This document shows, piece after piece, positions 42,031-49,682 of a stretch of 64,000 nt of DNA. Position 1 is the stretch's first letter, and each line of letters starts with the position of its first letter. The stretch spans positions 1-64,000 of the forward strand of contig CATOTS010000002.1 of NCBI GenBank assembly GCA_951813625.1, read 5' to 3'. The translations under genes and the position numbers were made by a program. The stretch comes from an uncultured Caldilineaceae bacterium. GTDB taxonomy: Bacteria > Chloroflexota > Anaerolineae > Caldilineales > Caldilineaceae. The notes under the pieces were generated by a model. The model had not been told where the DNA came from. It saw only the letters and a list, made by a program, of their open reading frames with translations, and searched no databases.

Positions 42031-42981
42031 TCAGGCGAGTTGCGCCCGGTTAAACTTGGGTTTTTCCCGCCTGGCAAGTTTCGCCCGCGCCAGGCGCCAC
42101 AGTTGGGCCCAGGCTTGGCTGTCGTGCAACTCATTGTCCGGCCGCAGCCAGCTTCTGGCGACGAATCCGGGGAAGAACGGCCGACCGGTTGGCCGGCCGA
42201 TTGGCATGTAGCGGGCGTCTACGCTCCAGCGGATGCCGTCACTCACGTTCGGAAGCGACCGGTGAATTGTGCGCGAGTTCAAAAAGATTGCCCCGCCGCG
42301 TTCAATCGGCAGCGCCACAAACTCCTCGGCCGGCAGGTGCTCTTCGGGGATGCCCGCGCCGCCATGCGGCAATGGGCCGTGCGGCAGGAGTTCGCCTCGA
42401 TGGCTGCCGGGTATCACCATCAGGCAGCCGTTGGCCTCGGTGGCGTCGTTGATCGCCATCCAGGCTGTGACAATCTTCGAGTCGTCTGCTTCCGGAAGCG
42501 TTCCGGCCTGGTCCTGGTGCCCCGTAACCGTCCCCGTCAGGTCGTTTATACCATTCTTAACAGCCTCAACAGGAACCTTGATGCGAACATGGTGTGCCGG
42601 ATGACCGTAGATCTCGGGCCCGATCAGCGATTGTACCGCGTCCAATACGCGCGGACTGCGCAACAGGCTAAAGGCTGCCGGGCCGAGATGGATTGGTGTA
42701 TCGTCGGTGATCTTGTCAAAGGGCAGCGAAATCTCGAAATGGTAGAAACAGGCGTCCCCCAGCTCGCGGATAACCTGAGTCAACCTCTGCGCGAAGGCCA
42801 GGTCGGCATAGCTTTGGGCCAGCCGGCCCTCGGAGAACCATTGCGTTGCCTTCTGGTCAAGCAAAGCCTCATATTCCGCCACCAGGGGCCGGATGTCGCC
42901 TGCTTCGTCGAGCAGGTCTTTGACGACCAGGTAGCCCTCGTCCTCGAATCTGCGGACGCTAGCGCGATCGAGCCTTGACAT
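42031..42981 (-). CDS. PhyH-family Fe(II)/2-oxoglutarate dioxygenase
   Basis: 316 residues with an intact site: H155-Q-D157 (VTGHQDQAG), H240 (SRTIHRSLPN) and R251. NGCLMVIPGSHRGELLPHG is the strand before the distal site, and the extended loop LPHGGAGIPEEHLPAEE is common in bacterial PhyH proteins. It hydroxylates an unknown substrate. It lies 31 bp after the AtuA-like gene and 40 bp before the next PhyH gene in one minus operon, with AGGAGAAG near the start codon. Confidence 0.92.
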   Translation of the reverse strand: MSRLDRASVRRFEDEGYLVVKDLLDEAGDIRPLVAEYEALLDQKATQWFSEGRLAQSYADLAFAQRLTQVIRELGDACFYHFEISLPFDKITDDTPIHLGPAAFSLLRSPRVLDAVQSLIGPEIYGHPAHHVRIKVPVEAVKNGINDLTGTVTGHQDQAGTLPEADDSKIVTAWMAINDATEANGCLMVIPGSHRGELLPHGPLPHGGAGIPEEHLPAEEFVALPIERGGAIFLNSRTIHRSLPNVSDGIRWSVDARYMPIGRPTGRPFFPGFVARSWLRPDNELHDSQAWAQLWRLARAKLARREKPKFNRAQLA

Positions 42982-43012
42982 GATCTTCTCCTCCAGTCGG
43001 CCAGGCGGTCTT

Positions 43013-44761
43013 TCAGACCTCCACGACCTGATAACACAGATCTTCCTGTGGCAAGACGGAGGTGTACAGCGATATCCTTTCGCCCGTGCCGCCGTTGCCG
43101 ATAAAGAGCGCCAGACCGCCGCCGCCGCTGGGCCCGTTGCAGGATAGTTCGTGGACCAGCGTGCGCAGCATCTCGGCGTCAGACAGTTTGGGGAATATCC
43201 CGATCGCGCGCAAGCGAATTTCAGACGGCGTACCGCTCTGTCCCTGCCAGGGGAAGATTGAGTTTATGCCCTCATAGTCAAAACGCAGCCGCGAGGTGTC
43301 GATTCCCATCACCTTGAGCCGCTCGGTTACGATTTCGGAGGCCAATTGCGCTCTTTCGCAGGCCCCGCCTCCGCCGTAGGAAATCTCACCCACGCCAAAG
43401 TATCCGTCGTGCACGTTCATCACTACCAGGCTTGTCTGCGGCCTCTCATGTCCCTTTATGCCTGTGATCCGGACCCTATCTTCCCCGATGTCGGTGATCT
43501 CCGTCGAAGTAAAGTCAACCACCGCATTGGTATGTTTGTAGTTGGCCGGATCACCGATCTCGTAGAGGAGCTGCTCCAGGCAGGTCATGCGGTTGACGAC
43601 GCCGCCCGTTCCGGGCAGCTTGGTAATGGTGGCGTCGCCGTTTGCGTCGACCAGCGCGATGGGGAAGCCGACGCGGCCCAGGTCCGGGGCATCCTTGTAG
43701 GGCGGGTCGGGGAAGTAGCCGCCGGTAATCTGGGCGCCGCACTCCATCAGGTGCCCGATGCCAAGACCCTTGCCCATGCGCTCCCAGTCGTCGAAGGCCC
43801 AGCCGTACTCGTGGATCAGAGGAGCCAGGTATTGGGTGGCGTCGCCTGCGCGGCCGGAAATGACAATGTCGGCGCCGCGCTGCAATGCCTCGACAATCGG
43901 CATCGCGCTGATGTAGGCGTTGGCCGAGAGCAGGCGGTCACCGAAGGCAGAGACAGGTTCGCCTGACTCCGCGACGGACAGATCGCGCGCTTTGGCCAGG
44001 TCGAGAACGTCATCTCCCAGGACAGCCATGACGCGCAGGTGGGGAAGACCGAGATCGCGGCAGAGTTGCTTTGTCCACTGGGCAATGCCGTAGGGGTCGA
44101 TGATGCCCATATTGGTAATGATTTTGGTCTGCGTAGCCGCGCAGGCCGCGATTACCTTGGGCATGCGCAGTTCGTTGAGCTGGTAGTAGGCCCTTCCGCC
44201 GACCGCCTGCTCGCGCTTGAAGCTGCCAATCCCCTCCGACATGTTGTCGAAGACCAGGTAGTCGACGGCGCCGCTTTCGGCCAGTTCGACGCCGGCCTCG
44301 ATGTTGTCCCATCCGTGGGCCGAGCCGCACCCAAGGCGCACGGCGCCGCGTCCGCGGGCATCGGCGCCGGCCTGGCTGGCTGACGCTGCGGCCTCGCTCG
44401 CTCCGACAGCTGCCTTGCCGTCGATGGCTGGCGTCCAATTTGGCGGCGCGTCGATCTCCATGTCGAGGAGAATTGAACTGTAGCATTTGCCCAGCGTGTC
44501 AAGAATCTGCGTGCCGGAGTGGCTGCCTTCCAGGACTCCTGGGATGATAAAGTTGAATGCGCTCAGCTTGGGCAACTCGTAGCGGCAGATTGGGTCAGAC
44601 GTCACCGGCTTCACGTAGTCGGCCACGGCTTGTTCGGTGACCTGTTCCCTTACCCATGCGTAATGTGCCCGGTCGTAGGTTGCGATGCCGACGTTGACGC
44701 CGTTCCCCTTGTTGCCGGAGCGTGAATGACAGATCTCCCTCAGTCGTATCCTGTGCGCCAT
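43013..44761 (-). CDS. AtuA-like (DUF1446) protein with small domain fused at the N-terminus
   Basis: 582 residues. Residues 1-110 (LREICHSRSGNKGNGVNVGI, then LPKLSAFNFIIPGVLEGSHS) are the small AtuA-like ferredoxin-fold domain that usually sits at the C-terminus or on a separate protein. Residues 135-575 are the DUF1446 body: RLGCGSAHGWDNIEAGVELAE, YLVFDNMSEGIG, TNMGIIDPYG, VISGRAGDATQYLAP, HLMECGAQITGGYFPDPPYK and NGPSGGGGLALFIGNGG. AtuA is required for acyclic terpene (citronellol/geraniol) degradation in Pseudomonas, but its reaction is not established, and most DUF1446 proteins are uncharacterised. A low-complexity Ala/Ser linker joins the two parts. It is co-transcribed with the aldolase and PhyH genes. 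Confidence 0.87.
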   Translation of the reverse strand: MAHRIRLREICHSRSGNKGNGVNVGIATYDRAHYAWVREQVTEQAVADYVKPVTSDPICRYELPKLSAFNFIIPGVLEGSHSGTQILDTLGKCYSSILLDMEIDAPPNWTPAIDGKAAVGASEAAASASQAGADARGRGAVRLGCGSAHGWDNIEAGVELAESGAVDYLVFDNMSEGIGSFKREQAVGGRAYYQLNELRMPKVIAACAATQTKIITNMGIIDPYGIAQWTKQLCRDLGLPHLRVMAVLGDDVLDLAKARDLSVAESGEPVSAFGDRLLSANAYISAMPIVEALQRGADIVISGRAGDATQYLAPLIHEYGWAFDDWERMGKGLGIGHLMECGAQITGGYFPDPPYKDAPDLGRVGFPIALVDANGDATITKLPGTGGVVNRMTCLEQLLYEIGDPANYKHTNAVVDFTSTEITDIGEDRVRITGIKGHERPQTSLVVMNVHDGYFGVGEISYGGGGACERAQLASEIVTERLKVMGIDTSRLRFDYEGINSIFPWQGQSGTPSEIRLRAIGIFPKLSDAEMLRTLVHELSCNGPSGGGGLALFIGNGGTGERISLYTSVLPQEDLCYQVVEV

Positions 44762-44803
44762 GGCGGCAGCCTCCTGTGAATCGAACTGCGGGTATGTGTT
44801 CGC

Positions 44804-45592
44804 TTACGCGAAGCGTTGCAGGTGGTCATTCAAAACGGCTTGTCCGCCGATGCGGAGCAGGTCGGCGTCCTCTGCTGTGCATAGCAGCTGTACGCCGCGT
44901 GCATTTCGCTCGATCCACTCGGCGGCCGCGTCGAGCGGTCCGAAAGAGTCCACCGCGATGCCGACGAACTTGCCGTTCTCACGCGCCTTATCGACAACCA
45001 TTGCGACTGCCGACTGAAACTTCGGATGGTCCCACTGTTGAAAGCAGCCCAGGCTGAGCGAAAGGTCCGACGGCCCGATGAAGAGAGCGTCGAGCCCCTC
45101 TACCTTCACCGCCTCGTCCAGTTCGTCGAGCAGACCGAGATGCTCCACCTGCACCATCACGAAGACATCGCGGTTGGCATTCTTGTAGTATTCGGCGCCG
45201 TCCTCGCCATAGTTGGTAATGACCATCGGCCCCCAGCCGCGCATGCCGTCGGGCGGGTACTTGGAGCTCGCGACCGCCTGTCTCGCCTCATCTGCCGAAC
45301 GAACGAGCGGCACCAGCACGCCGTGCGCGCCCTGGTCCAACGCCACTTTGATCAGATCGGGCCGGTTGTCCTGCACCCGCACGAACGGCAGCGTCGGCGA
45401 GTCCCTGAACATCCACATAACGTGGCGCAGGTTCTCAACGTTAAAGGGGGCATGTTCCTGGTCGACGATGACCCAGTCGAAACCGATTCTCGCCATCGTA
45501 ACTGCGATCGTTGTGTCGTAAGAGGTTGACCACGCGCCAACGCTGATCTCGTCGGCCTTCAGCTTCTGCTTGAGTTCTCTTCCGTTCATCAT
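44804..45592 (-). CDS. HpcH/HpaI-family aldolase
   Basis: 262 residues. Two ATGs at 45592 and 45589 follow AGGAGG; the first forms an ATGA overlap with the leader ORF. Family motifs are FDWVIVDQEHAPFN (catalytic His with neighbouring acid), QGAHGVLVPLVRSADEAR, VFVMVQVEHLGLLDEL with a metal-binding glutamate, and DALFIGPSDLSLSLG. It is a divalent-metal aldolase of the 2-keto-3-deoxy-glucarate/HpaI type yielding pyruvate or a tartronate-like fragment. It differs from the aldolase at 13551-14315. It is the first full gene of the operon with AtuA-like and three PhyH genes. Confidence 0.9.
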   Translation of the reverse strand: MMNGRELKQKLKADEISVGAWSTSYDTTIAVTMARIGFDWVIVDQEHAPFNVENLRHVMWMFRDSPTLPFVRVQDNRPDLIKVALDQGAHGVLVPLVRSADEARQAVASSKYPPDGMRGWGPMVITNYGEDGAEYYKNANRDVFVMVQVEHLGLLDELDEAVKVEGLDALFIGPSDLSLSLGCFQQWDHPKFQSAVAMVVDKARENGKFVGIAVDSFGPLDAAAEWIERNARGVQLLCTAEDADLLRIGGQAVLNDHLQRFA

Positions 45593-45669
45593 CTTGCCTC
45601 CTGAAAGGCCTGGAACGAACACATTCCGGGTCCGCTGGACGCCGACAGAACTGTTGGTGCAAGCGTCAT
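45589..45669 (-). CDS. Short upstream ORF coupled to the aldolase gene
   Basis: 26 codons, MTLAPTVLSASSGPGMCSFQ followed by AFQEAR, preceded by a strong GGAGGAG at 6 bp. Its TGA stop overlaps the first aldolase ATG (ATGA at 45592-45589). This looks like a translated leader that couples to the aldolase. It has no cluster of one amino acid typical of attenuators. Translation is inferred from the ribosome site and overlap only. Confidence 0.4.
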   Translation of the reverse strand: MTLAPTVLSASSGPGMCSFQAFQEAR

Positions 45670-45693
45670 GAGATTCTCCTCCATTTCAGTCCT

Positions 45694-45723
45694 ATGCTAC
45701 ACTAAAGGATAACGTGTTGACAA
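45694..45723 (-). promoter_or_regulatory. Candidate sigma-70 promoter of the aldolase/AtuA/PhyH operon
   Basis: On minus, TTGTCA (45723-45718; five of six) is followed after 18 bp by TAGCAT (45699-45694; four of six). A start near 45687 would leave about 18 nt before the short leader ORF and its ribosome site. Confidence 0.38.
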
Positions 45724-45754
45724 CGCCGCATTTATGTCATTTCTTCCTTCTTTC

Positions 45755-45936
45755 GTAACCTCTAAGCCACATACAGGGTCTGCCTCGACCAGTGCTTCAT
45801 CCCCGCCGCCATTCAGATTGTCTGATTGTGTATTCGATTGGCAGACACCGCGTGGGTTGAGCCGCACTGCTGGGAATACGATGCAATGTCGGTGAGCGAT
45901 GGTTTTGGAGGGGGGCGTTGCGGGCGGAGTCCCCTA
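45755..45936 (-). mobile_element. R1 element, copy 3: truncated, reversed
   Basis: Starts at the R1 terminal repeat GTAACCTCTAAGCCACATAC (compare GTAACTACTAAGCCACATAC at the right end of copy 1) and runs inward through CATCCCCGCCGCCATTCAGA, GATTGTGTATTCGATTGGCA and TTGGAGGGGGGCGTTGCGG up to the middle of the palindrome, where similarity stops at about 45936. The other half and its inverted repeat are absent. Directly attached is the 3' end of a permease gene, so a deletion joined the two. Confidence 0.7.
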
Positions 45937-46173
45937 GTCCTCATCACCTCTTGGGCCTGGAACGACCTGCTCTTCTCGCTCCTCTATCTCAAGCACAAGA
46001 GCATGCAGACGCTTACCCTCGCCATGCAGGGCTTCATCGGCACACGCGGTGACACCAGGTGGGGGCCGATGATGGCCATGTCGGTCCTGATGGCGCTGCC
46101 GATGATGGCGCTCTCCTACTACGGGCAGCGCTGCTTCACCGAGGGCTTTACCTTGAGCGGCGTCAAAGGGTAA
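45937..46173 (+). pseudogene. Relic of a carbohydrate ABC permease, MalG-type C-terminal fragment
   Basis: About 78 codons: LITSWAWNDLLFSLLYLKHK, MQTLTLAMQGFIG, then MAMSVLMALPMMALSYYGQR and TEGFTLSGVKG. These are the last two membrane helices and the characteristic ending (Q-R-x-F-x-x-G-x-x-x-G-x-V-K-G) of MalG/AraQ permeases; intact relatives such as 52072-52974 are near 300 residues. The upstream part, including the first helices and the EAA loop, is missing and replaced by the truncated R1 element. The frame remains open into R1, but no start or ribosome site makes a sensible protein. Confidence 0.78.
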
Positions 46174-46197
46174 TCCGTCTATTCCAGGCCCCCTCCG

Positions 46198-46770
46198 ATG
46201 AACTCCCTGTCTTTCTTCACCTCCCGGCGTGAGCGCCGCCTCTGGTTGTGGACATTGCTCGTCGTCGCCGCGATCTACTCGACGCTCGGCGTCGTGCGGC
46301 CGCTGGCAGGCACACTGCGCGAGCAGGGTCTGCTCGGCGGCCTGTTCATGCTCGGCATGCTCCTGGTCGGCGGGGCGATTCTCACCCAAGGGCTGAAGAC
46401 GCGGCCACGCGGCGCCGAAATCGGCGTTGCGCTGGGCGTTGCGGCGGTCTATCTGCTCCTGTTCACCCGCATCGCGACCCCGGAGGAACGCACTCACCTC
46501 ATCGAGTACGGCGTCGTCGCCGTTTTCATCTATGAGGCGCTCACCGAGCGTGCCAACCATGGCCGTCGCGTCCCTGTGCCCGCGCTCCTGGCTGTCCTGG
46601 CCGCCTCGTTCATCGGCCTCGTAGACGAGGGTATCCAGGCCTTTCTGCCCACCCGCGCCTACGACGTCCGCGACGTTCTCTTCAATGTCCTGGCCGCGCT
46701 GATGGCGGTCGCGGCCAGCGCGGCGCTCGCGTGGGCGCGGCGCTGGCGCATCAGACGTCAGCAGGGCTGA
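46198..46770 (+). CDS. VanZ-family membrane protein
   Basis: 190 residues with about five hydrophobic segments (WLWTLLVVAAIYSTLGVV, GGLFMLGMLLVGGAILT, EIGVALGVAAVYLLLF, LLAVLAASFIGLVDEGIQAF, LFNVLAALMAVAASAALAWA). The VanZ-like signature is HLIEYGVVAVFIYEAL together with GLVDEGIQAFLPTRAYDVRDVLFN. VanZ relatives confer low-level glycopeptide resistance in enterococci, but most are of unknown function. It starts 24 bp after the permease relic on the same strand; any link with it is probably accidental. Confidence 0.85.
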   Translation: MNSLSFFTSRRERRLWLWTLLVVAAIYSTLGVVRPLAGTLREQGLLGGLFMLGMLLVGGAILTQGLKTRPRGAEIGVALGVAAVYLLLFTRIATPEERTHLIEYGVVAVFIYEALTERANHGRRVPVPALLAVLAASFIGLVDEGIQAFLPTRAYDVRDVLFNVLAALMAVAASAALAWARRWRIRRQQG

Positions 46771-46962
46771 AAAGACCGACGGCAGAGCAGTTCCCGTTTC
46801 ACTTCGCCCCGCCTGCCTCTCCTTTTCGACAACGAAATCGCTGTTCTTGGCCCAGTAGGCGCAGCCGTCAGCCGGCTACCGCCCGCGCTCCATGGTCTCG
46901 CCGGCCGTCGTCCAAGCTGCTGGGTGGGTGGAAAAAACACTGCTTTCCGGATTCCGGGAAAT

Positions 46963-46972
46963 GTGCTATAAC
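46963..46972 (+). promoter_or_regulatory. Weak candidate extended -10 upstream of the sugar-transport operon
   Basis: GTGCTATAAC contains TG-C-TATAAC (-10 at 46967-46972), with no good -35. It is about 230 bp before the binding-protein gene at 47202. The rest of the 431-bp gap 46771-47201 holds no gene that I can see. Confidence 0.25.
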
Positions 46973-47201
46973 TGGCTTACTCACAGGCAATCGATCAAGT
47001 TTATCGTTGTATCTTGACTGGGTCAGGCCGCAGTTTGGCTGACTTGAATTGTGCGACAAGCGGTCGCCGACACCTATAGACGCAGCAAGGGGGTGATGCC
47101 ACCCGGACGATAGGAGAGAAACACTTACGCGCGCGATCGCTGGATTTGGAGCGAATTTCTAATTCTTGGACGAATCCATCCTCATACAAAGGAGCGAACC
47201 G

Positions 47202-48575
47202 ATGGCACGGAAAGAACGCATGAGTCGACGTGAATTTTTGCGCGGTTCCCTGGTCGTTGGCGCTGCCGGCGCTCTGGCAGCAGGATGCGTGGAAGGTATG
47301 CCCGTTGCCGCCCCCGCTGGCGGGGACGCGGCGATGCAGGAGCCAACGGTTGTGCGCGCCTCCCACTGGTGGGGCGGCTTCATGACGCCCAGTTTTGAAG
47401 CAGCCGAAAAAGCGCTCCCTGTTGATATCACCGAAGAAATGACCCCCTGGGGCGAATACAACCAAAAACTGCTGACCCAGCTCGCTGGCGGCGTCGCGCC
47501 CGACCTGATCGAGGTCGCGGCCGACAACTTCGGCGACTTCTGGCCCTCGGGGCGCATTGCAACGCTTGACGACCTCGTCGCCGACCGCGACATGACCAAG
47601 TGGGGCTTTGATCAGTGGGTCGAAAACGGCTATGAAGGCAGCCTCTTCGGTCTCTCGATCTTCTACCCCGAGCAGATGACCCTCTGGATCAACACAGAGA
47701 TGACGGATGAGGCCGGCATCGACATCCCCAACCCCGGCGACGCCGACTTTGACTCCTGGACCTGGGACAATTTTGTCGAAGTCCTCGATGCGCTCACGAT
47801 TCGGGCATCCGATGGCACGGTCGAGCGCTACGGCATGTCGACGTGGATCGCCGGCCTCAACGGCCTGGGTTTGACGATGGTCTACCAGAACGGCGGCCAG
47901 ATCTTCGACACGGTCGACAATTACAAGGAGTCGGAGATCCTGCTCACCTCGCCCGAAGTGATCGAGTCGTTCCAGCAGCGCTACGACCTTGTCCATACGC
48001 ACGGCGTGGGCATGCCGCCTTCGGAAATTGAGGCGGTGGGCGGTGTCTCGCGCGCCTGGTCGGCGGGGCGCTGCGCCATCACGTCGAGCTGGGGCAATCC
48101 ACAGAACATCGTCGAGCATCCCTTCCTCTACGACCATCTGCCCTGGCCGTACAAGGATCAGAGAGTCCAGATCTACGGCGGCAACTGCTGGTCGCTCAAC
48201 ATCGACTCGGAGGTGATTGATGATGCGTTCGAGCTGATGTGGTTCATCACCACCGACGACCTGTGGGCGCAGTACCGGACCGACAGCTTCCACAACGCCG
48301 CCTACGAAACGCGCGGCCACATTGACCGCATGCCCTCCGGCGTGAACAAGGACCTGGCCGAAGGCGTCGTCTACAGAGACCCCGCGACCAAGAATCCGGC
48401 GTTCGAGGGCGGAGGCGACGGCGTCTTCGGGCCGCGCTGGCTGGGGGAAAAGGCTGCCCTGGAGATTCAGAGGCGTATGCGGACGGCCGAGGAAGAGATC
48501 CTGCTGCAGTTGAAGTCGGTGGAGGATGCCCTTGCCGACGCCAAGGCCGAGATCGATCCCCTGCTGAACCGGTAG
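47202..48575 (+). CDS. Sugar ABC transporter solute-binding lipoprotein, family 1 (copy 1)
   Basis: 457 residues from MARKERMSRREFLRGSLVVG, a twin-arginine signal ending in a lipobox (GALAAGC); AAAGGAG lies 8 bp before this ATG, so the longer frame from 47166 is rejected. The mature part resembles family-1 sugar-binding proteins: LLTQLAGGVAPDLIEVAADN, PEQMTLWINTEMTDEAGIDIP, AWSAGRCAITSSWGNPQ and HLPWPYKDQRVQIYGGNCWS. It should bind a mono- or oligosaccharide. It is a close paralogue of 49683-51056, with a PhyH gene between. The permeases 51143-52974 follow. No ATPase gene is present. Confidence 0.94.
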   Translation: MARKERMSRREFLRGSLVVGAAGALAAGCVEGMPVAAPAGGDAAMQEPTVVRASHWWGGFMTPSFEAAEKALPVDITEEMTPWGEYNQKLLTQLAGGVAPDLIEVAADNFGDFWPSGRIATLDDLVADRDMTKWGFDQWVENGYEGSLFGLSIFYPEQMTLWINTEMTDEAGIDIPNPGDADFDSWTWDNFVEVLDALTIRASDGTVERYGMSTWIAGLNGLGLTMVYQNGGQIFDTVDNYKESEILLTSPEVIESFQQRYDLVHTHGVGMPPSEIEAVGGVSRAWSAGRCAITSSWGNPQNIVEHPFLYDHLPWPYKDQRVQIYGGNCWSLNIDSEVIDDAFELMWFITTDDLWAQYRTDSFHNAAYETRGHIDRMPSGVNKDLAEGVVYRDPATKNPAFEGGGDGVFGPRWLGEKAALEIQRRMRTAEEEILLQLKSVEDALADAKAEIDPLLNR

Positions 48576-48606
48576 CAGGTCCTCCTGGAAGGGAGGTGCG
48601 GTGGCA

Positions 48607-49470
48607 ATGCTGAATCAGGAACATATCGAATTCTACGCCGAAAACGGGTATCTGCACCTGCCGGGCATACTCTCCGCGGCCGAAGTCGCACAGTTGCAGG
48701 CAGCGACCGACCGGCTAATCGACTTTGCGTCGGCGTTGCAGGTTCCGCAGCCGGACTACTACTACATCCGCAATCCCGACAGCGGGCAGGACATCTTGCG
48801 CCGCATCAACTTCCCCGGCAAGCGAGCGGCTGAGTGCCAGGCGTTGTATGGGCATCCCGGCATACTGGCTATCACCGAAGGGCTGCTGGGGCGTGATTTC
48901 ATCGTCGCCGACGATGCCCTCGTGATCAAAATGCCTGAGTACGGCGCGCCCGTCCCTTGGCATCGCGACCTGGCCACGGGTGTGATGCACAGGGCTTCCG
49001 ACAGTTTGGCCGTGCTCGGCGTCGACCTGGACGCTTCCACCGTCGAAAACGGCGCCGTCTACGTGGTGCCAGGCAGCCACAAGTGGGACTTGGTGGACAT
49101 TCAGGACATGGTGGACGAACACGGTTTTGACATTCCGGGCGCGCTCCCGGTTGAAACGCAAGCGGGCGACGTGGTCGTGCACGCCGCCAATCTCCTGCAC
49201 GCTTCGCGCGTTGGCCGCGGCGGAAAGGTGCGGCGCACGATCTATTTCGGTACGTTTGGAATCGGGCCATACATGAGTGAATACGATGCCAGCGACACGC
49301 TCGTAAAGCTGCAAATGCAGTACATGATTCGCGGTATACAGCTGCGTCGAAAGATGGCCTATTCTCAGGCCGAGCAGGCGTTTGCATGGAAGGGTTCTGC
49401 CGCGTGGCAGGTGGACCTGGACGAGGCCGATCATGTCGAGTGGGGCGTGCCCAGCGCGCGTCCCTATTGA
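48607..49470 (+). CDS. PhyH-family Fe(II)/2-oxoglutarate dioxygenase
   Basis: 287 residues. ATG at 48607 is preferred over the GTG two codons earlier because GGAGGTG stands 8 bp upstream of it. Iron site: H119-R-D121 (PWHRDLATG) and H198 (NLLHASRVG), with R209/R210 for 2-oxoglutarate; NGAVYVVPGSHKWDLVD precedes the distal ligand. It is embedded between the two paralogous sugar-binding proteins in the transport operon, so its substrate may be a modified sugar or glycoside brought in by this system. Family call firm, substrate unknown. Confidence 0.92.
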   Translation: MLNQEHIEFYAENGYLHLPGILSAAEVAQLQAATDRLIDFASALQVPQPDYYYIRNPDSGQDILRRINFPGKRAAECQALYGHPGILAITEGLLGRDFIVADDALVIKMPEYGAPVPWHRDLATGVMHRASDSLAVLGVDLDASTVENGAVYVVPGSHKWDLVDIQDMVDEHGFDIPGALPVETQAGDVVVHAANLLHASRVGRGGKVRRTIYFGTFGIGPYMSEYDASDTLVKLQMQYMIRGIQLRRKMAYSQAEQAFAWKGSAAWQVDLDEADHVEWGVPSARPY

Positions 49471-49682
49471 CTCTCCCTGTGCGGCTGACAGACTCTTGCG
49501 AGTCCTGAGCCGCCCGTTGGGCAATCCAGGCGCAGAAACCGGCAATCCCCGACTGCTCTGCGTCTTCACGAAACGATAGGAGGTGATGCCGACTCGACGA
49601 ATCGAACCAGACTACAGCAGTGCGCATTCGGTGGGCCAGCTAGCTATGCTTCTGAGTCCATCCACAGGAAAGGAGTGAACCG

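Noticed and set aside
47001..48320. 439-codon frame on minus opposite the sugar-binding protein
   Set aside because: Shadow of 47202-48575, which has signal peptide, ribosome site and family motifs.
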